64,000 bases of DNA from Methyloligella sp050110875 (GTDB lineage: Bacteria > Pseudomonadota > Alphaproteobacteria > Rhizobiales > Methyloligellaceae). Within the stretch, counting starts at the first letter, position 1, and every line of letters begins with the position of its first letter. The translations under genes were made by a program, and so were the position numbers. The stretch covers positions 1,488,001 through 1,552,000 of the forward strand of contig CP188828.1 of assembly GCA_050110875.1 (NCBI GenBank). The letters run 5' to 3'. Positions 43,997 through 51,643 of this stretch are shown one piece after another. Under the pieces are notes generated by a model. That model was given only the letters and a program-made list of their open reading frames with translations, did no database searches and was not told the origin of the DNA.

Positions 43997-44422
43997 CTAA
44001 TGGGTAAAGAAGCTTCGCAGGCCTTCCGGCAGGGCGTGCTTTACATGCCCTATCTCGCCATCGGCGATATGAGCCTCCAAAAGCCTGAAAACCGCGCGTG
44101 TCGCATCGTCGGGATCGATCGGCCCGCCCGCCTGAAGATGTTCCGAGACCTTCGCCAGGAACTCCTGCTCCGAGCGGATCTTCTCCGGCTTTCCCGTCGG
44201 CTCGTAGCCGTCGTAATAGATGCCGCGCACCAGGATCGGAAGCTGCGAGGCGAGATGGGCTGATTCCTCCGGCGGCAGCCGGTCGCGTAGGGCGAACAGC
44301 ACGGCCCGAAGCGCATGATAGGATTTTTGTCGGTCCGGACCGATCGTCTCGCCGATCTCGTTGAGCCAGCTATTGGTGGTTTGCAAGGTCTTGTCGAAGA
44401 CGTCGAGACCTGTGGCGCTCAT
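43997..44422 (-). CDS. DUF2267 protein
   Basis: A 141-residue soluble helical protein matching DUF2267: LDVFDKTLQTTNSWLNEIGE, SYHALRAVLFALRDRLPPEE, SAHLASQLPILVRGIYYDGY, LPEGLRSFFTH. This domain is common in stress-associated genes and has no known activity. AGGGAGGAGG is upstream of the ATG. It is next to the PepSY gene on the same strand, 131 bases apart. Confidence 0.88.
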   Translation of the reverse strand: MSATGLDVFDKTLQTTNSWLNEIGETIGPDRQKSYHALRAVLFALRDRLPPEESAHLASQLPILVRGIYYDGYEPTGKPEKIRSEQEFLAKVSEHLQAGGPIDPDDATRAVFRLLEAHIADGEIGHVKHALPEGLRSFFTH

Positions 44423-44519
44423 GGTCCTCCTCCCTTCGATAGATTTCGTGCAAACTCAAACTCGTGCTGTTGGGCATTGTTCCGGCCGGACGAGCGGCTG
44501 CAAGCGACGAGGAAGCGGA

Positions 44520-44533
44520 CCGGCCTTGGCCGG
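44520..44533. repeat. Perfect GC-rich inverted repeat
   Basis: CCGGCC and GGCCGG around TT, 20 bases beyond the stop of the minus-strand PepSY gene. It may be an mRNA 3' hairpin, but there is no T-tract. Confidence 0.4.
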
Positions 44534-44553
44534 CCCGCATCCGAGCCGATAGA

Positions 44554-44829
44554 TCAGTCGTCGTAATTCTTCAGGATCTCGCCCGTCTCGGGATGGATAT
44601 GGGCCTCGATACGTGTGCCGTCCTTGTCGGTCATCTCGACCTCGTAGGCCCCGTCGTCGGCCTCGATCTCCCGGACGTCGTAGCCCTGGTCCTTCAGGTT
44701 GGCCTTCAGCTCCGCAGGCGACATCCACTTCTCCGCCGGCACGTTCAGTCGATTGCCCGTCCAGGCGAGGGCCGGTGTGGCGGCGGCGAAAGCGCCGAGA
44801 ACGGCGAGGGCGATTGCTGTCTTACGCAT
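44554..44829 (-). CDS. Exported PepSY-domain protein
   Basis: A 91-residue periplasmic protein: signal peptide ending ATPALA, then a PepSY domain (MSPAELKANLKDQGYDVREI, YEVEMTDKDGTRIEAHIHPE, TGEILKNYDD). PepSY proteins are small inhibitor-like or sensor-associated modules. AAAGGAG lies before the ATG. It is divergent from a second PepSY gene that leads a two-component operon; the 126-base gap holds TTTGTCAG repeats. Confidence 0.88.
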   Translation of the reverse strand: MRKTAIALAVLGAFAAATPALAWTGNRLNVPAEKWMSPAELKANLKDQGYDVREIEADDGAYEVEMTDKDGTRIEAHIHPETGEILKNYDD

Positions 44830-44912
44830 GGTTTGCTCCTTTGTCTGATGGCGGTCGTCCCGCCCGATGCTCGGCAGAATGAAGCAGCGGTGCTGATAGC
44901 GGTCTGACCGGC

Positions 44913-44931
44913 TTTGTCAGGCATTTGTCAG
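44913..44931. promoter_or_regulatory. Candidate response-regulator box, direct repeat with 11-bp period
   Basis: TTTGTCAG occurs at 44913-44920 and 44924-44931 (11-base period); a variant, TTTGTCTG, lies at 44840-44847 near the divergent PepSY start. Tandem half-sites one helical turn apart are typical of OmpR/PhoP-family regulators. Binding by the regulator at 45285 is inferred. Confidence 0.5.
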
Positions 44932-44955
44932 CTTCTTCGCGGCAGGTTGAGAGCC

Positions 44956-45285
44956 ATGTGGAATGCTTTGCACGCCTTATTGAAATCGGCGGGCCTCGTC
45001 ATGCTCGCGGTCCTGCTCATGACCCCGGCCGTCGTCCGGGGCGATGACGAGGACGATCACGAATTCGCCCGAAAGGCGGTGGAGCAGGGGCTCGTGCGCC
45101 CGCTCGCGGAGATCGCGGCCAAGGTCGGTGAAGAGATTCCCGGCGAGATCATCGAGGTGGAGCTCGACCGGGAGGACGGCGTCTATGTGTATGAGTTCAA
45201 GATCCTGACCGAAGGGGGTCGCCTGCAAGAGATCGAGGTCGACGCCAACACGGCCGAGATTCTGGATCGAGAGGACGAGGATTGA
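44956..45285 (+). CDS. PepSY-domain protein heading the two-component operon
   Basis: A 109-residue protein: N-terminal signal/anchor (MLAVLLMTPAVVRG) and a PepSY domain (EFARKAVEQGLVRPLAEIAA, PGEIIEVELDREDGVYVYEF, RLQEIEVDANTAEILDREDE). Its TGA overlaps the response-regulator ATG, so it is translationally coupled to the two-component pair. The layout recalls rhizobial FeuN-FeuP-FeuQ, where a small periplasmic protein restrains the sensor; that comparison is an inference. The ATG at 44956 is chosen over 44914 as it gives a normal signal peptide. Confidence 0.85.
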   Translation: MWNALHALLKSAGLVMLAVLLMTPAVVRGDDEDDHEFARKAVEQGLVRPLAEIAAKVGEEIPGEIIEVELDREDGVYVYEFKILTEGGRLQEIEVDANTAEILDREDED

Positions 45286-45974
45286 TGCATATCCTCATCG
45301 TCGAGGACGATACGCGCATTGCCGCCGATATCGAGAAGGCGCTTGCCGCCGCCGGGTTCTCCACGGAGCTTTCGTCTGACGGCGAGGATGCCTGGTTTCG
45401 CGGCGATACCGGCAGCTTCGACGCCATCATTCTCGATCTCGGCTTGCCGAAGATGGACGGCCTCGCCGTGCTGAAGCGCTGGCGCGCGGGCCGCAAGCAG
45501 ACCCCCGTCCTGATCCTCACCGCCCGCGGCGCTTGGCCGGAGCGCGTGGAAGGGATCGACGCCGGCGCCGACGACTATCTCACCAAGCCCTTTCGCTTGG
45601 AGGAATTGGTGGCACGCATCCGCGCGCTTGTCCGCCGGGCTTCGGGTCACGGCGCGGCGGTGATCGAGGCGGGCGATCTCACGCTCGATACCCTGCAGAT
45701 GCGGCTCTCCAATCGCGGCGTGCCGGTCCGGCTCTCGCCGCTGGAATATCGGCTGATGAGCTATCTCATGCATCAGAAGGACAGGGTGGTGCCGCCCACG
45801 GAGCTGATCGAGCATCTCTATGGCGACGATGATGCTCGCGACGCCAATGCCCTTGAGGCCGTCATCACACGTTTGCGCAAGAAGCTCGCGCCCGGAGCCA
45901 TCGAGACCCGGCGCGGTTTCGGCTATTGCGTGGCGGACGGCGATCCCGGTGACGCCTCGGAAAAAACGTCATGA
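45285..45974 (+). CDS. OmpR/PhoP-family response regulator
   Basis: 229 residues: receiver domain with LIVEDDTRIAADIEKALAAA (acid pocket), phosphoacceptor in DAIILDLGLPKMDGL, VLILTARGAW (Thr) and DYLTKPFRLEELVA (Lys), then a winged-helix domain (LSPLEYRLMSYLMHQKDRVV; NALEAVITRLRKKLAPGAIE; TRRGFGYCV). The ATG overlaps the PepSY stop and the gene end overlaps the kinase start by 4 bases. Similar in layout to PhoP and rhizobial FeuP. Confidence 0.92.
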   Translation: MHILIVEDDTRIAADIEKALAAAGFSTELSSDGEDAWFRGDTGSFDAIILDLGLPKMDGLAVLKRWRAGRKQTPVLILTARGAWPERVEGIDAGADDYLTKPFRLEELVARIRALVRRASGHGAAVIEAGDLTLDTLQMRLSNRGVPVRLSPLEYRLMSYLMHQKDRVVPPTELIEHLYGDDDARDANALEAVITRLRKKLAPGAIETRRGFGYCVADGDPGDASEKTS

Positions 45975-47341
45975 ATCGCGGATCGCTCCGTTGGCGTCTG
46001 CTTATCGCGGCTGGGATCTCAAGCCTTGCCGCCGTGCTCGTCGCCGCTGCGTTGTTGACCCTGCTCTTCGAGCGTCACGTCGCGCAATCCGTCGACAACG
46101 AGCTAAACGTTCATCTCGACCAGCTCATCGCCGGGCTCGGCCGGTCGCCGGAGGGCGACATCGCCGTGCTGCGACAGCCGACCGATTCCCGCTTTCGCCA
46201 GCCTCTCTCCGGTCTCTATTGGCAGGTGCGCGTCGACCCGGACGGGCCGGTCTACCGCTCGCGCTCCCTGTGGGATTTCGAGCTCGACCTGCCGAAAGCC
46301 GATCCGGAGAACGCCGAGCTGAGGCATCTCAGCCTGCCTGGTCCGGGCGGCAGCACCCTTCATGTTCTTCAGCGCCAGGTTGCGCTGCCCAGAACCATGA
46401 ACGGAGGCGAGGTCGATGTGGCCGTGGCCCTCGATGCGGCGGAGCTTCACGGCGCGACCCGGCGCTTTGCCGGTATTCTCGTTCCCTCCCTGCTTCTCAT
46501 CGGCCTGCTTCTGGGCGCGGCCGCCTTCGCTCAGGTGACCATCGGCCTGCGTCCCCTAAAGACCTTGCGGATGCGCCTCGGCGCCATCCGTGCCGGACAG
46601 GCTGACCGTTTGGGCGAGACCTTCCCCGACGAGGTGCAGCCTCTTGCATCCGAGATCGACAGCCTTCTGCAGGCGCGTTCCGATCAAGTCGAGAAGGCGC
46701 GCCGCCGCGCTGCCGATCTGGCCCATGGTCTGAAGACCTCCTTGCAGGTTCTTTCCGGCGAAGCGCGCTCCTTGCGCGAGAAGGGGGAGACCGAGGCGGC
46801 CAAGACGATCGAGCTTCTGGCCGATACCATGCAGGGCCATGTGGAGCGTCAGCTCGCCCAGGCGCGGCTTGCGCCGAAGACCGGCATCGCGCGCACCGAT
46901 ATCGCTCATATCGTGGCGACCGTGCGCCGGGTGATGGAACGGACACCGCGCGGTGCGGAGCTGACCTGGTCGGAAAAGGTTCAGGACGGGCTTGCCGTCC
47001 GCATGGATGCGCAGGATCTCGCCGAGCTTCTCGGCAATCTGCTGGAGAATGCCACCCGCCACGCGAACAGCGAGGTCACCGTCACGGCGGAGGCCGAAGC
47101 GGATAAGGCGGTTCTCACGATTGCCGACGATGGGCCGGGCATTCCGGAAGATCGATTCGAGGCGGTGCTCCGCCGCGGCGAGCGCCTCGACCAGTCAGGC
47201 GAGGGGGCTGGCCTCGGCCTCGCCATCGTCGCCGATATCGCAGAGGCCTGGGGCGGCGAGGTCCGGTTGTCGGATAATCGTCCGGGGCTTGTGGTTCGTC
47301 TGATTTTGCCCCTGGCCGGCAGCGGATCGCCGCGCCTTTAG
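45971..47341 (+). CDS. PhoQ/FeuQ-like sensor histidine kinase
   Basis: 456 residues: two membrane helices (about 10-32 and 168-190) around a periplasmic sensor of about 135 residues, a HAMP-like linker, the phosphoacceptor box AADLAHGLKTSLQVLSGEAR, and the ATPase part NLLENATRHANSEVTVTAEA, DDGPGIPEDRFEAVL and GAGLGLAIVADIAEAWGGEV. The HGLKT box is the PhoQ/FeuQ-type sequence. It overlaps the regulator by 4 bases, and its stop overlaps by 4 bases the stop of the second, convergent kinase. Confidence 0.92.
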   Translation: MNRGSLRWRLLIAAGISSLAAVLVAAALLTLLFERHVAQSVDNELNVHLDQLIAGLGRSPEGDIAVLRQPTDSRFRQPLSGLYWQVRVDPDGPVYRSRSLWDFELDLPKADPENAELRHLSLPGPGGSTLHVLQRQVALPRTMNGGEVDVAVALDAAELHGATRRFAGILVPSLLLIGLLLGAAAFAQVTIGLRPLKTLRMRLGAIRAGQADRLGETFPDEVQPLASEIDSLLQARSDQVEKARRRAADLAHGLKTSLQVLSGEARSLREKGETEAAKTIELLADTMQGHVERQLAQARLAPKTGIARTDIAHIVATVRRVMERTPRGAELTWSEKVQDGLAVRMDAQDLAELLGNLLENATRHANSEVTVTAEAEADKAVLTIADDGPGIPEDRFEAVLRRGERLDQSGEGAGLGLAIVADIAEAWGGEVRLSDNRPGLVVRLILPLAGSGSPRL

Positions 47342-48591
47342 CGCGCAAGCGGCAGGCGGATGATTTGCCGTAGGCCTTCCGGCTGCTTGTTCTCAATCGT
47401 CACGTCGCCGCCCGCGCGCTGGATGATCTCCTTCGCGATGGTGAGCCCGAGTCCGGCACCGGCGATGTTCTGCCGGCGCGCGGGGTCGACCCGGAAGAAC
47501 GGCTCGAAGATCTGCCCCAGTAGATCCTCCGGAATGCCGGGCCCCTCGTCCTCGATTCGAACCAGCGCCTGGCCATCCTCCTCGAGCAAAGCCACCGAAG
47601 CGCCGCCGCCATGGGTCGCGGCATTGATGATCAGGTTGCGCAAGGCGCGCGCCAGGGCCAGGGAGCTACCCTCCACGGTGAGCGGCGGCAACGCGTCGAG
47701 CGCCACGGAGCGGCCTTGGGTGCGAAGCTCCTTGGCGATCTCGGTCAACAGGGTGTCGAGACGAATCTTCTCCGGCGCCGGCTGATCGACCTCCTCGCGT
47801 ACCAGCAGTATGGCGCTATCGGCGATCCTGTCGAGCTCGTCGAGATCCTTCAGCCACAGCTCGCGTTCCTCGTCGTCGAGATCGAGGAACTCCGCCCGGA
47901 GCCGCATCCGTGTCATGGGCGTGCGCAGATCGTGTCCCGCCGCTGCCACCAGGCGCATCCGGCTTTCCACCGCCGTCCTGAGTCGCGCCGAAAGCCGGTT
48001 CAGCGCTTCCGCCGTGGCGCGGACCTCCGCCGGCCCCTTCTCGGGCAGGGGTGGCAGAATCGCCTCCGGCTCCACCGACGCGACGGCGTTCTCCAGCATC
48101 ACCAGTGGTCGCGTCATGCGATAGGAGACGAAGATGGCAATCGCTGCCGCGGCCGCCGTAAGATAGAGCATCCAGCGCGAGAAGATGCGCCAGCCGACCC
48201 CGGGCCGCGGCAGACGCGGCATCGGCATTAGGATGTAGCCTTTCTCGCCGGCCGGAATGGAAACCATCAGCGGATTGCCCCGTCCTTCACGGGTCACGCT
48301 GACCTCCAGGTCGGAGCCCTTCTTCGCCAAGGTCTGCTGCAGCCATTGCGTCATGCCTCCGTCGCGCCGCCCCTTTGCGGGCTCTTGCGCATAACGGATC
48401 GCGCCGGTCGTGACCTTGGGGGCCGACTCCGCCAGGGCAGACAGCATGATGATCTGCTCGGCGACCGGCTCGATCGTGGTCTTCGGTCCGGGCGGTCCGA
48501 AGACCAGCATGGAAAGTGCCGTGGCGGATCCCACCACGACGACGATGACGGCGAGCAGCAGCAGCGCGATACGGACCCGCAACGTGCTCAC
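47338..48591 (-). CDS. EnvZ/CpxA-type sensor histidine kinase
   Basis: 417 residues: membrane helices at about 7-32 and 140-160, a periplasmic domain of about 105 residues, a HAMP domain (YRMTRPLVMLENAVASVEPE), the phosphoacceptor box AAAGHDLRTPMTRMRLRAEF, and LRNLIINAATHGGGASVALL, EDEGPGIPEDLLGQIFEPFF, GAGLGLTIAKEIIQRAGGDV. The GTG start overlaps the stop of its regulator (GTGA). It is the second two-component pair here, transcribed toward the first. Confidence 0.92.
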   Translation of the reverse strand: MSTLRVRIALLLLAVIVVVVGSATALSMLVFGPPGPKTTIEPVAEQIIMLSALAESAPKVTTGAIRYAQEPAKGRRDGGMTQWLQQTLAKKGSDLEVSVTREGRGNPLMVSIPAGEKGYILMPMPRLPRPGVGWRIFSRWMLYLTAAAAAIAIFVSYRMTRPLVMLENAVASVEPEAILPPLPEKGPAEVRATAEALNRLSARLRTAVESRMRLVAAAGHDLRTPMTRMRLRAEFLDLDDEERELWLKDLDELDRIADSAILLVREEVDQPAPEKIRLDTLLTEIAKELRTQGRSVALDALPPLTVEGSSLALARALRNLIINAATHGGGASVALLEEDGQALVRIEDEGPGIPEDLLGQIFEPFFRVDPARRQNIAGAGLGLTIAKEIIQRAGGDVTIENKQPEGLRQIIRLPLAR

Positions 48592-49310
48592 GACGCGACA
48601 TCCTTGGTCTCGACTCGGGCGGCGAGCTGATAGCCCCCATTGCGCACGGTCTTGAACAGCTTGCCCGACTTTTCCTCGCCGAGCTTGCGGCGCAGCCGGC
48701 TCATCAGCACATCGATCGACCGGTCCATCACGTCGCCCTCGCGGCCGCGGGTGAGGTCCAGCAGGCTGTCCCGCGACAGCACCCGGCCGGGCCGCTCCAG
48801 GAAGACCTGCAGCAGGTCGTATTCCGCGCCGGTGAGATCTATTTCCTCGCCGGCCGGATTGAGCACCCGTCGCGTGGCAGGTTCCGCAACGAACCCTTCG
48901 AAAGAATAGGTGGTTGCCTCGGCTGGTCCCGGCAGCTCCGCCCGCCGGCGCAGCACGGCGCGAATGCGCGCCACCAGCTCCCGCGGATTGAACGGCTTGC
49001 CCATATAGTCGTCGGCGCCGATCTCGAGTCCGATGATCCGGTCCACATCCTCCTTCAACGCCGTGAGCAGGATGATGGGCACCATGGAGCGCCGCGCCCG
49101 CAGATCCCGGCAGATATCGAGGCCCGATCCGTCAGGCAGCATCACATCCAGCACCATCAGATCCACGCCATGGGTCGTGAGCGCTTCTTCCAGCTCCTGA
49201 CGTGTGGCGGCGAGCAGCACCCGGAACCCTTGGCTCTCGATATAGCGCGCCAGCAGCTTGCGGATTTCCGGATCGTCATCGACCACGAGAATTTGCGGGG
49301 ACGTTTGCAT
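48588..49310 (-). CDS. OmpR-family response regulator, partner of the EnvZ-type kinase
   Basis: 240 residues: ILVVDDDPEIRKLLARYIES, phosphoacceptor in DLMVLDVMLPDGSGLDICRD, PIILLTALKEDVDRIIGLEI, DYMGKPFNPRELVARIRAVL, and a winged helix (LTGAEYDLLQVFLERPGRVL; DRSIDVLMSRLRRKLGEEKS; TVRNGGYQLAA). The ATG at 49310 (MQTSPQILVVDDD) is preferred to a TTG five codons earlier. It is divergent from a Spy/CpxP-like gene, with repeated CGAAACAA motifs between. Confidence 0.92.
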   Translation of the reverse strand: MQTSPQILVVDDDPEIRKLLARYIESQGFRVLLAATRQELEEALTTHGVDLMVLDVMLPDGSGLDICRDLRARRSMVPIILLTALKEDVDRIIGLEIGADDYMGKPFNPRELVARIRAVLRRRAELPGPAEATTYSFEGFVAEPATRRVLNPAGEEIDLTGAEYDLLQVFLERPGRVLSRDSLLDLTRGREGDVMDRSIDVLMSRLRRKLGEEKSGKLFKTVRNGGYQLAARVETKDVAS

Positions 49311-49404
49311 TATGGGACCTGTCAAAAACCTTCTGGGCCGGTTGGCCCAGCCTTTTTCTAGTCACGGCGGGATGGGACAGCGAGGGGAATTTTGTAAGCG
49401 AGCA

Positions 49405-49496
49405 TTGAGAAACCCGGGCTCAGAAATATTTCGAAACAAATTTCCTTCTTCCGGACATGCTCCGAAACAACAAGACGAAGTATTGCAATTGTTTCG
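49405..49496. promoter_or_regulatory. Repeated motifs in the divergent regulator / Spy-like promoter
   Basis: CGAAACAA occurs at 49432-49439 and 49463-49470 (31 bases, about three helical turns, apart) and inverted as TTGTTTCG at 49489-49496. TTGAGAAAC at 49405-49413 recurs exactly at 50463-50471, ahead of the efflux operon. These could be binding sites of the adjacent response regulator. Shown by sequence repetition only. Confidence 0.45.
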
Positions 49497-49540
49497 CCCT
49501 ATCTTGCAGGCATTGAAACGACCCCCCAAGGAGTGTCCAC

Positions 49541-50320
49541 ATGACCCGTTTTAAATCTCTCGCTCTCGGACTTGCGGCCCTGTTGGCTGTTTCCGCAGCG
49601 GGCGGCCTCGTCTACGCCCATGAAAAGAAAGACGATCGCGGCCATCACGCCATGCACGCCCAGAAGCATGGCGACGGCAAGCAGGCCAAGGGCCTTAGCT
49701 GTAAAATGCATGGCAAAAAGCATCACATGAAGCACGGCATGAGCGGTGGCATGAAAGGCCATCACTTCCGGCCCGACCCGAACCGCATGGCGCGGGAGCT
49801 TTCCGTCATGGAGACGGCGATCGGCATCCGCGCCGAGCAGCTCGATACCTGGCGCGACTTCACCGATGCTCTGCTGGCTATGATGCCGAAGCGGCCGCAC
49901 CATTTCGACAAGCCGGCTAAGCTGGACGACCGCGAGCCTTTCTGGATGGCCGAGAAATTCGCCGACCGGACCCTGGAGAAGGCAGAAGCCGCGCAAAAGC
50001 TGAAGGATGCGGTCATCAAACTGCGCGAAACCCTGACGCCGGATCAGCTGGAGCGCGTGGAAGCCTATGAGGCCAGCATCCACCGGCGCATGCGGGCCCA
50101 TGGCTGGGGCGACCGCGATGGCAAAGGCCCCGGCGGCATGCAGTGCAAGCGCCACGACCGTCATGGCGATATGGATCGCGGAGGTCGCCATGGCGATATG
50201 AAGCCGCACCAGGACAAGCCGAAGATGGGCACCTCCGACGACGATGCGGATATGAGTGCCCCTGACGAGGCAGACGGCGGCGAGGACGATGCCGCTCCGG
50301 CAGATCGCGACGAGCTTTAA
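49541..50320 (+). CDS. His/Met-rich Spy/CpxP-like periplasmic protein
   Basis: A 259-residue exported protein: signal peptide about 1-26 (ending LVYA), then a His/Met/Lys-rich segment with repeats of GHH, HGM and HKH type, an LTxxQ-like helical core (RPDPNRMARELSVMETAIGI; LKDAVIKLRETLTPDQLERV) related to Spy/CpxP chaperones, and an acidic tail (ADMSAPDEADGGEDDAAPAD). The His/Met richness suggests copper, zinc or nickel binding. AAGGAG lies before the ATG. Divergent from a two-component pair and upstream of an RND efflux operon. Confidence 0.8.
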   Translation: MTRFKSLALGLAALLAVSAAGGLVYAHEKKDDRGHHAMHAQKHGDGKQAKGLSCKMHGKKHHMKHGMSGGMKGHHFRPDPNRMARELSVMETAIGIRAEQLDTWRDFTDALLAMMPKRPHHFDKPAKLDDREPFWMAEKFADRTLEKAEAAQKLKDAVIKLRETLTPDQLERVEAYEASIHRRMRAHGWGDRDGKGPGGMQCKRHDRHGDMDRGGRHGDMKPHQDKPKMGTSDDDADMSAPDEADGGEDDAAPADRDEL

Positions 50321-50395
50321 AGGTCGGCCGTAGCAGGAAAGTAAAGCCAGGCTCGGCGTAAACGGGCCGGCGAAGAATGAGAGGCAACGGCAAAG

Positions 50396-50440
50396 GGGGA
50401 TGGCGACATGACCTGCATGGCCGCCATCCCCTGTCTCTCT
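50396..50440 (+). terminator. Terminator after the Spy-like gene
   Basis: Perfect 10-base arms GGGGATGGCG and CGCCATCCCC around a 16-base loop, followed by a T-rich stretch (TGTCTCTCT), 76 bases past the Spy-like stop. It separates that gene from the efflux operon. Confidence 0.7.
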
Positions 50441-50506
50441 AGGTAGTGTTTGAAAGAAATTTTTGAGAAACGTGGCTTCCGAGAAATCGGTTTGAGGGAC
50501 CCCGGT

Positions 50507-51643
50507 ATGACCCGCGCCTATCCCGTCGCTCTGACATTCTTTGTGCTGCTCTTCGGCGTCCTGTTCGCCGCGAGCGGCCATGCCTGGGCGCAAGAGGCCG
50601 ATGCGGCCGTGGCGCCCGAAGGCGATATCGCGGGGCTGAGCGTTCTCGTGACGCCCGTGGCCAAGCGCAGCATCGATAACCGCGTGAGCGCGACCGGCAC
50701 GGTGGCGGCCTGGCGCGAGATGCCCATCGGTGCGGAGACCAGCGGCCTTGCCGTGGTCGCCGTCGATGTGGACGAAGGCGACCGGGTCAGAAAAGGCCAG
50801 CGCCTCGCCAAGCTCAACGATACGCTTCTGAAGGCGCAGATCGCTCAGCAGAAAGCTGCCATCGCGGAGGCCGAGGCGACTCTGGCCAAGTCCCGCTCCG
50901 ATCTCGACCGCGCCAACCGCATGACCAAAGGCGTGCTGAGCGAGCAGGCCAAGGAGGAGCGCGCCACTCTGGTCAAGACGAGCGCCGCCAAGCTCGATGC
51001 CGCCAAGGCCCAGCTCGAGCATCTGGAAGGCCAGCTTGCCCAGACCGAGATCGTGAGCCCTACCGATGCGATCATCGCCGACCGCTCGGTCACCCTCGGC
51101 CAGGTGGTGCAGGGTGGAGAGGAACTCTTTCGTCTGATCCGCGACGGCCGTTTGGAGGTCGCCGCCCGTATCGCCGAGGCCGATCTCGCCGCGGTGCAGC
51201 CCGGCCAGACCGTGAGCGTTGTCGGCCCGTCGGGTGGCCGTTACGAGGGAAAGGTCAGGCTTGTCGCCGAACGTGTCGACGAGACGACCCGCCTCGGCAA
51301 GGCCTATGTCGCGCTGCCGGCGGGCACGCCTTTGAAGATGGGTATGTTCGCCCGGGTCGAGATCGAGACTGGGGCGGAGGTCGCCATCGCGGTGCCCCAG
51401 AAGGCGCTCGTCTGGCGCGAGGGCCGGGCCGGTGCCTTCATCGTTGGCGAGGATGGCACGGCTGTTTTCACCCCCGTCGAGATCGCGAAGCAGCATGGTG
51501 ACTCCGTTGAGATCGCCGCGGGATTGGAGCTCGGCCAGCGCATCGTCGTGAACGGTGCCGGTCTTCTCAGTGACGGCGACAAGGTCCGCGCAAAGCTCGC
51601 CTCCGCCGGCGAGCCGGATAGCGTGGAAGGCATCGCACCGTGA
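50507..51643 (+). CDS. RND efflux periplasmic adaptor (membrane fusion protein)
   Basis: 378 residues: signal peptide about 1-28, the lipoyl/hairpin module (VAVDVDEGDRVRKGQRLAKL; AQQKAAIAEAEATLAKSRSD coiled-coil; TEIVSPTDAIIADRSVTLGQ), then beta-barrel and membrane-proximal domains (VARIEIETG-like segment; AVPQKALVWREGRAGAFIV). It links the RND pump at 51640 to an outer-membrane factor, which is not in the window. The ATG at 50507 has GAGGGA 8 bases upstream. Its end overlaps the pump start by 4 bases. Confidence 0.9.
   Translation: MTRAYPVALTFFVLLFGVLFAASGHAWAQEADAAVAPEGDIAGLSVLVTPVAKRSIDNRVSATGTVAAWREMPIGAETSGLAVVAVDVDEGDRVRKGQRLAKLNDTLLKAQIAQQKAAIAEAEATLAKSRSDLDRANRMTKGVLSEQAKEERATLVKTSAAKLDAAKAQLEHLEGQLAQTEIVSPTDAIIADRSVTLGQVVQGGEELFRLIRDGRLEVAARIAEADLAAVQPGQTVSVVGPSGGRYEGKVRLVAERVDETTRLGKAYVALPAGTPLKMGMFARVEIETGAEVAIAVPQKALVWREGRAGAFIVGEDGTAVFTPVEIAKQHGDSVEIAAGLELGQRIVVNGAGLLSDGDKVRAKLASAGEPDSVEGIAP

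Noticed and set aside
49499..51496. Minus-strand open frame of 665 residues over the Spy-like and adaptor genes
   Set aside because: It reads through two good genes, a terminator and their promoter region; shadow frame.
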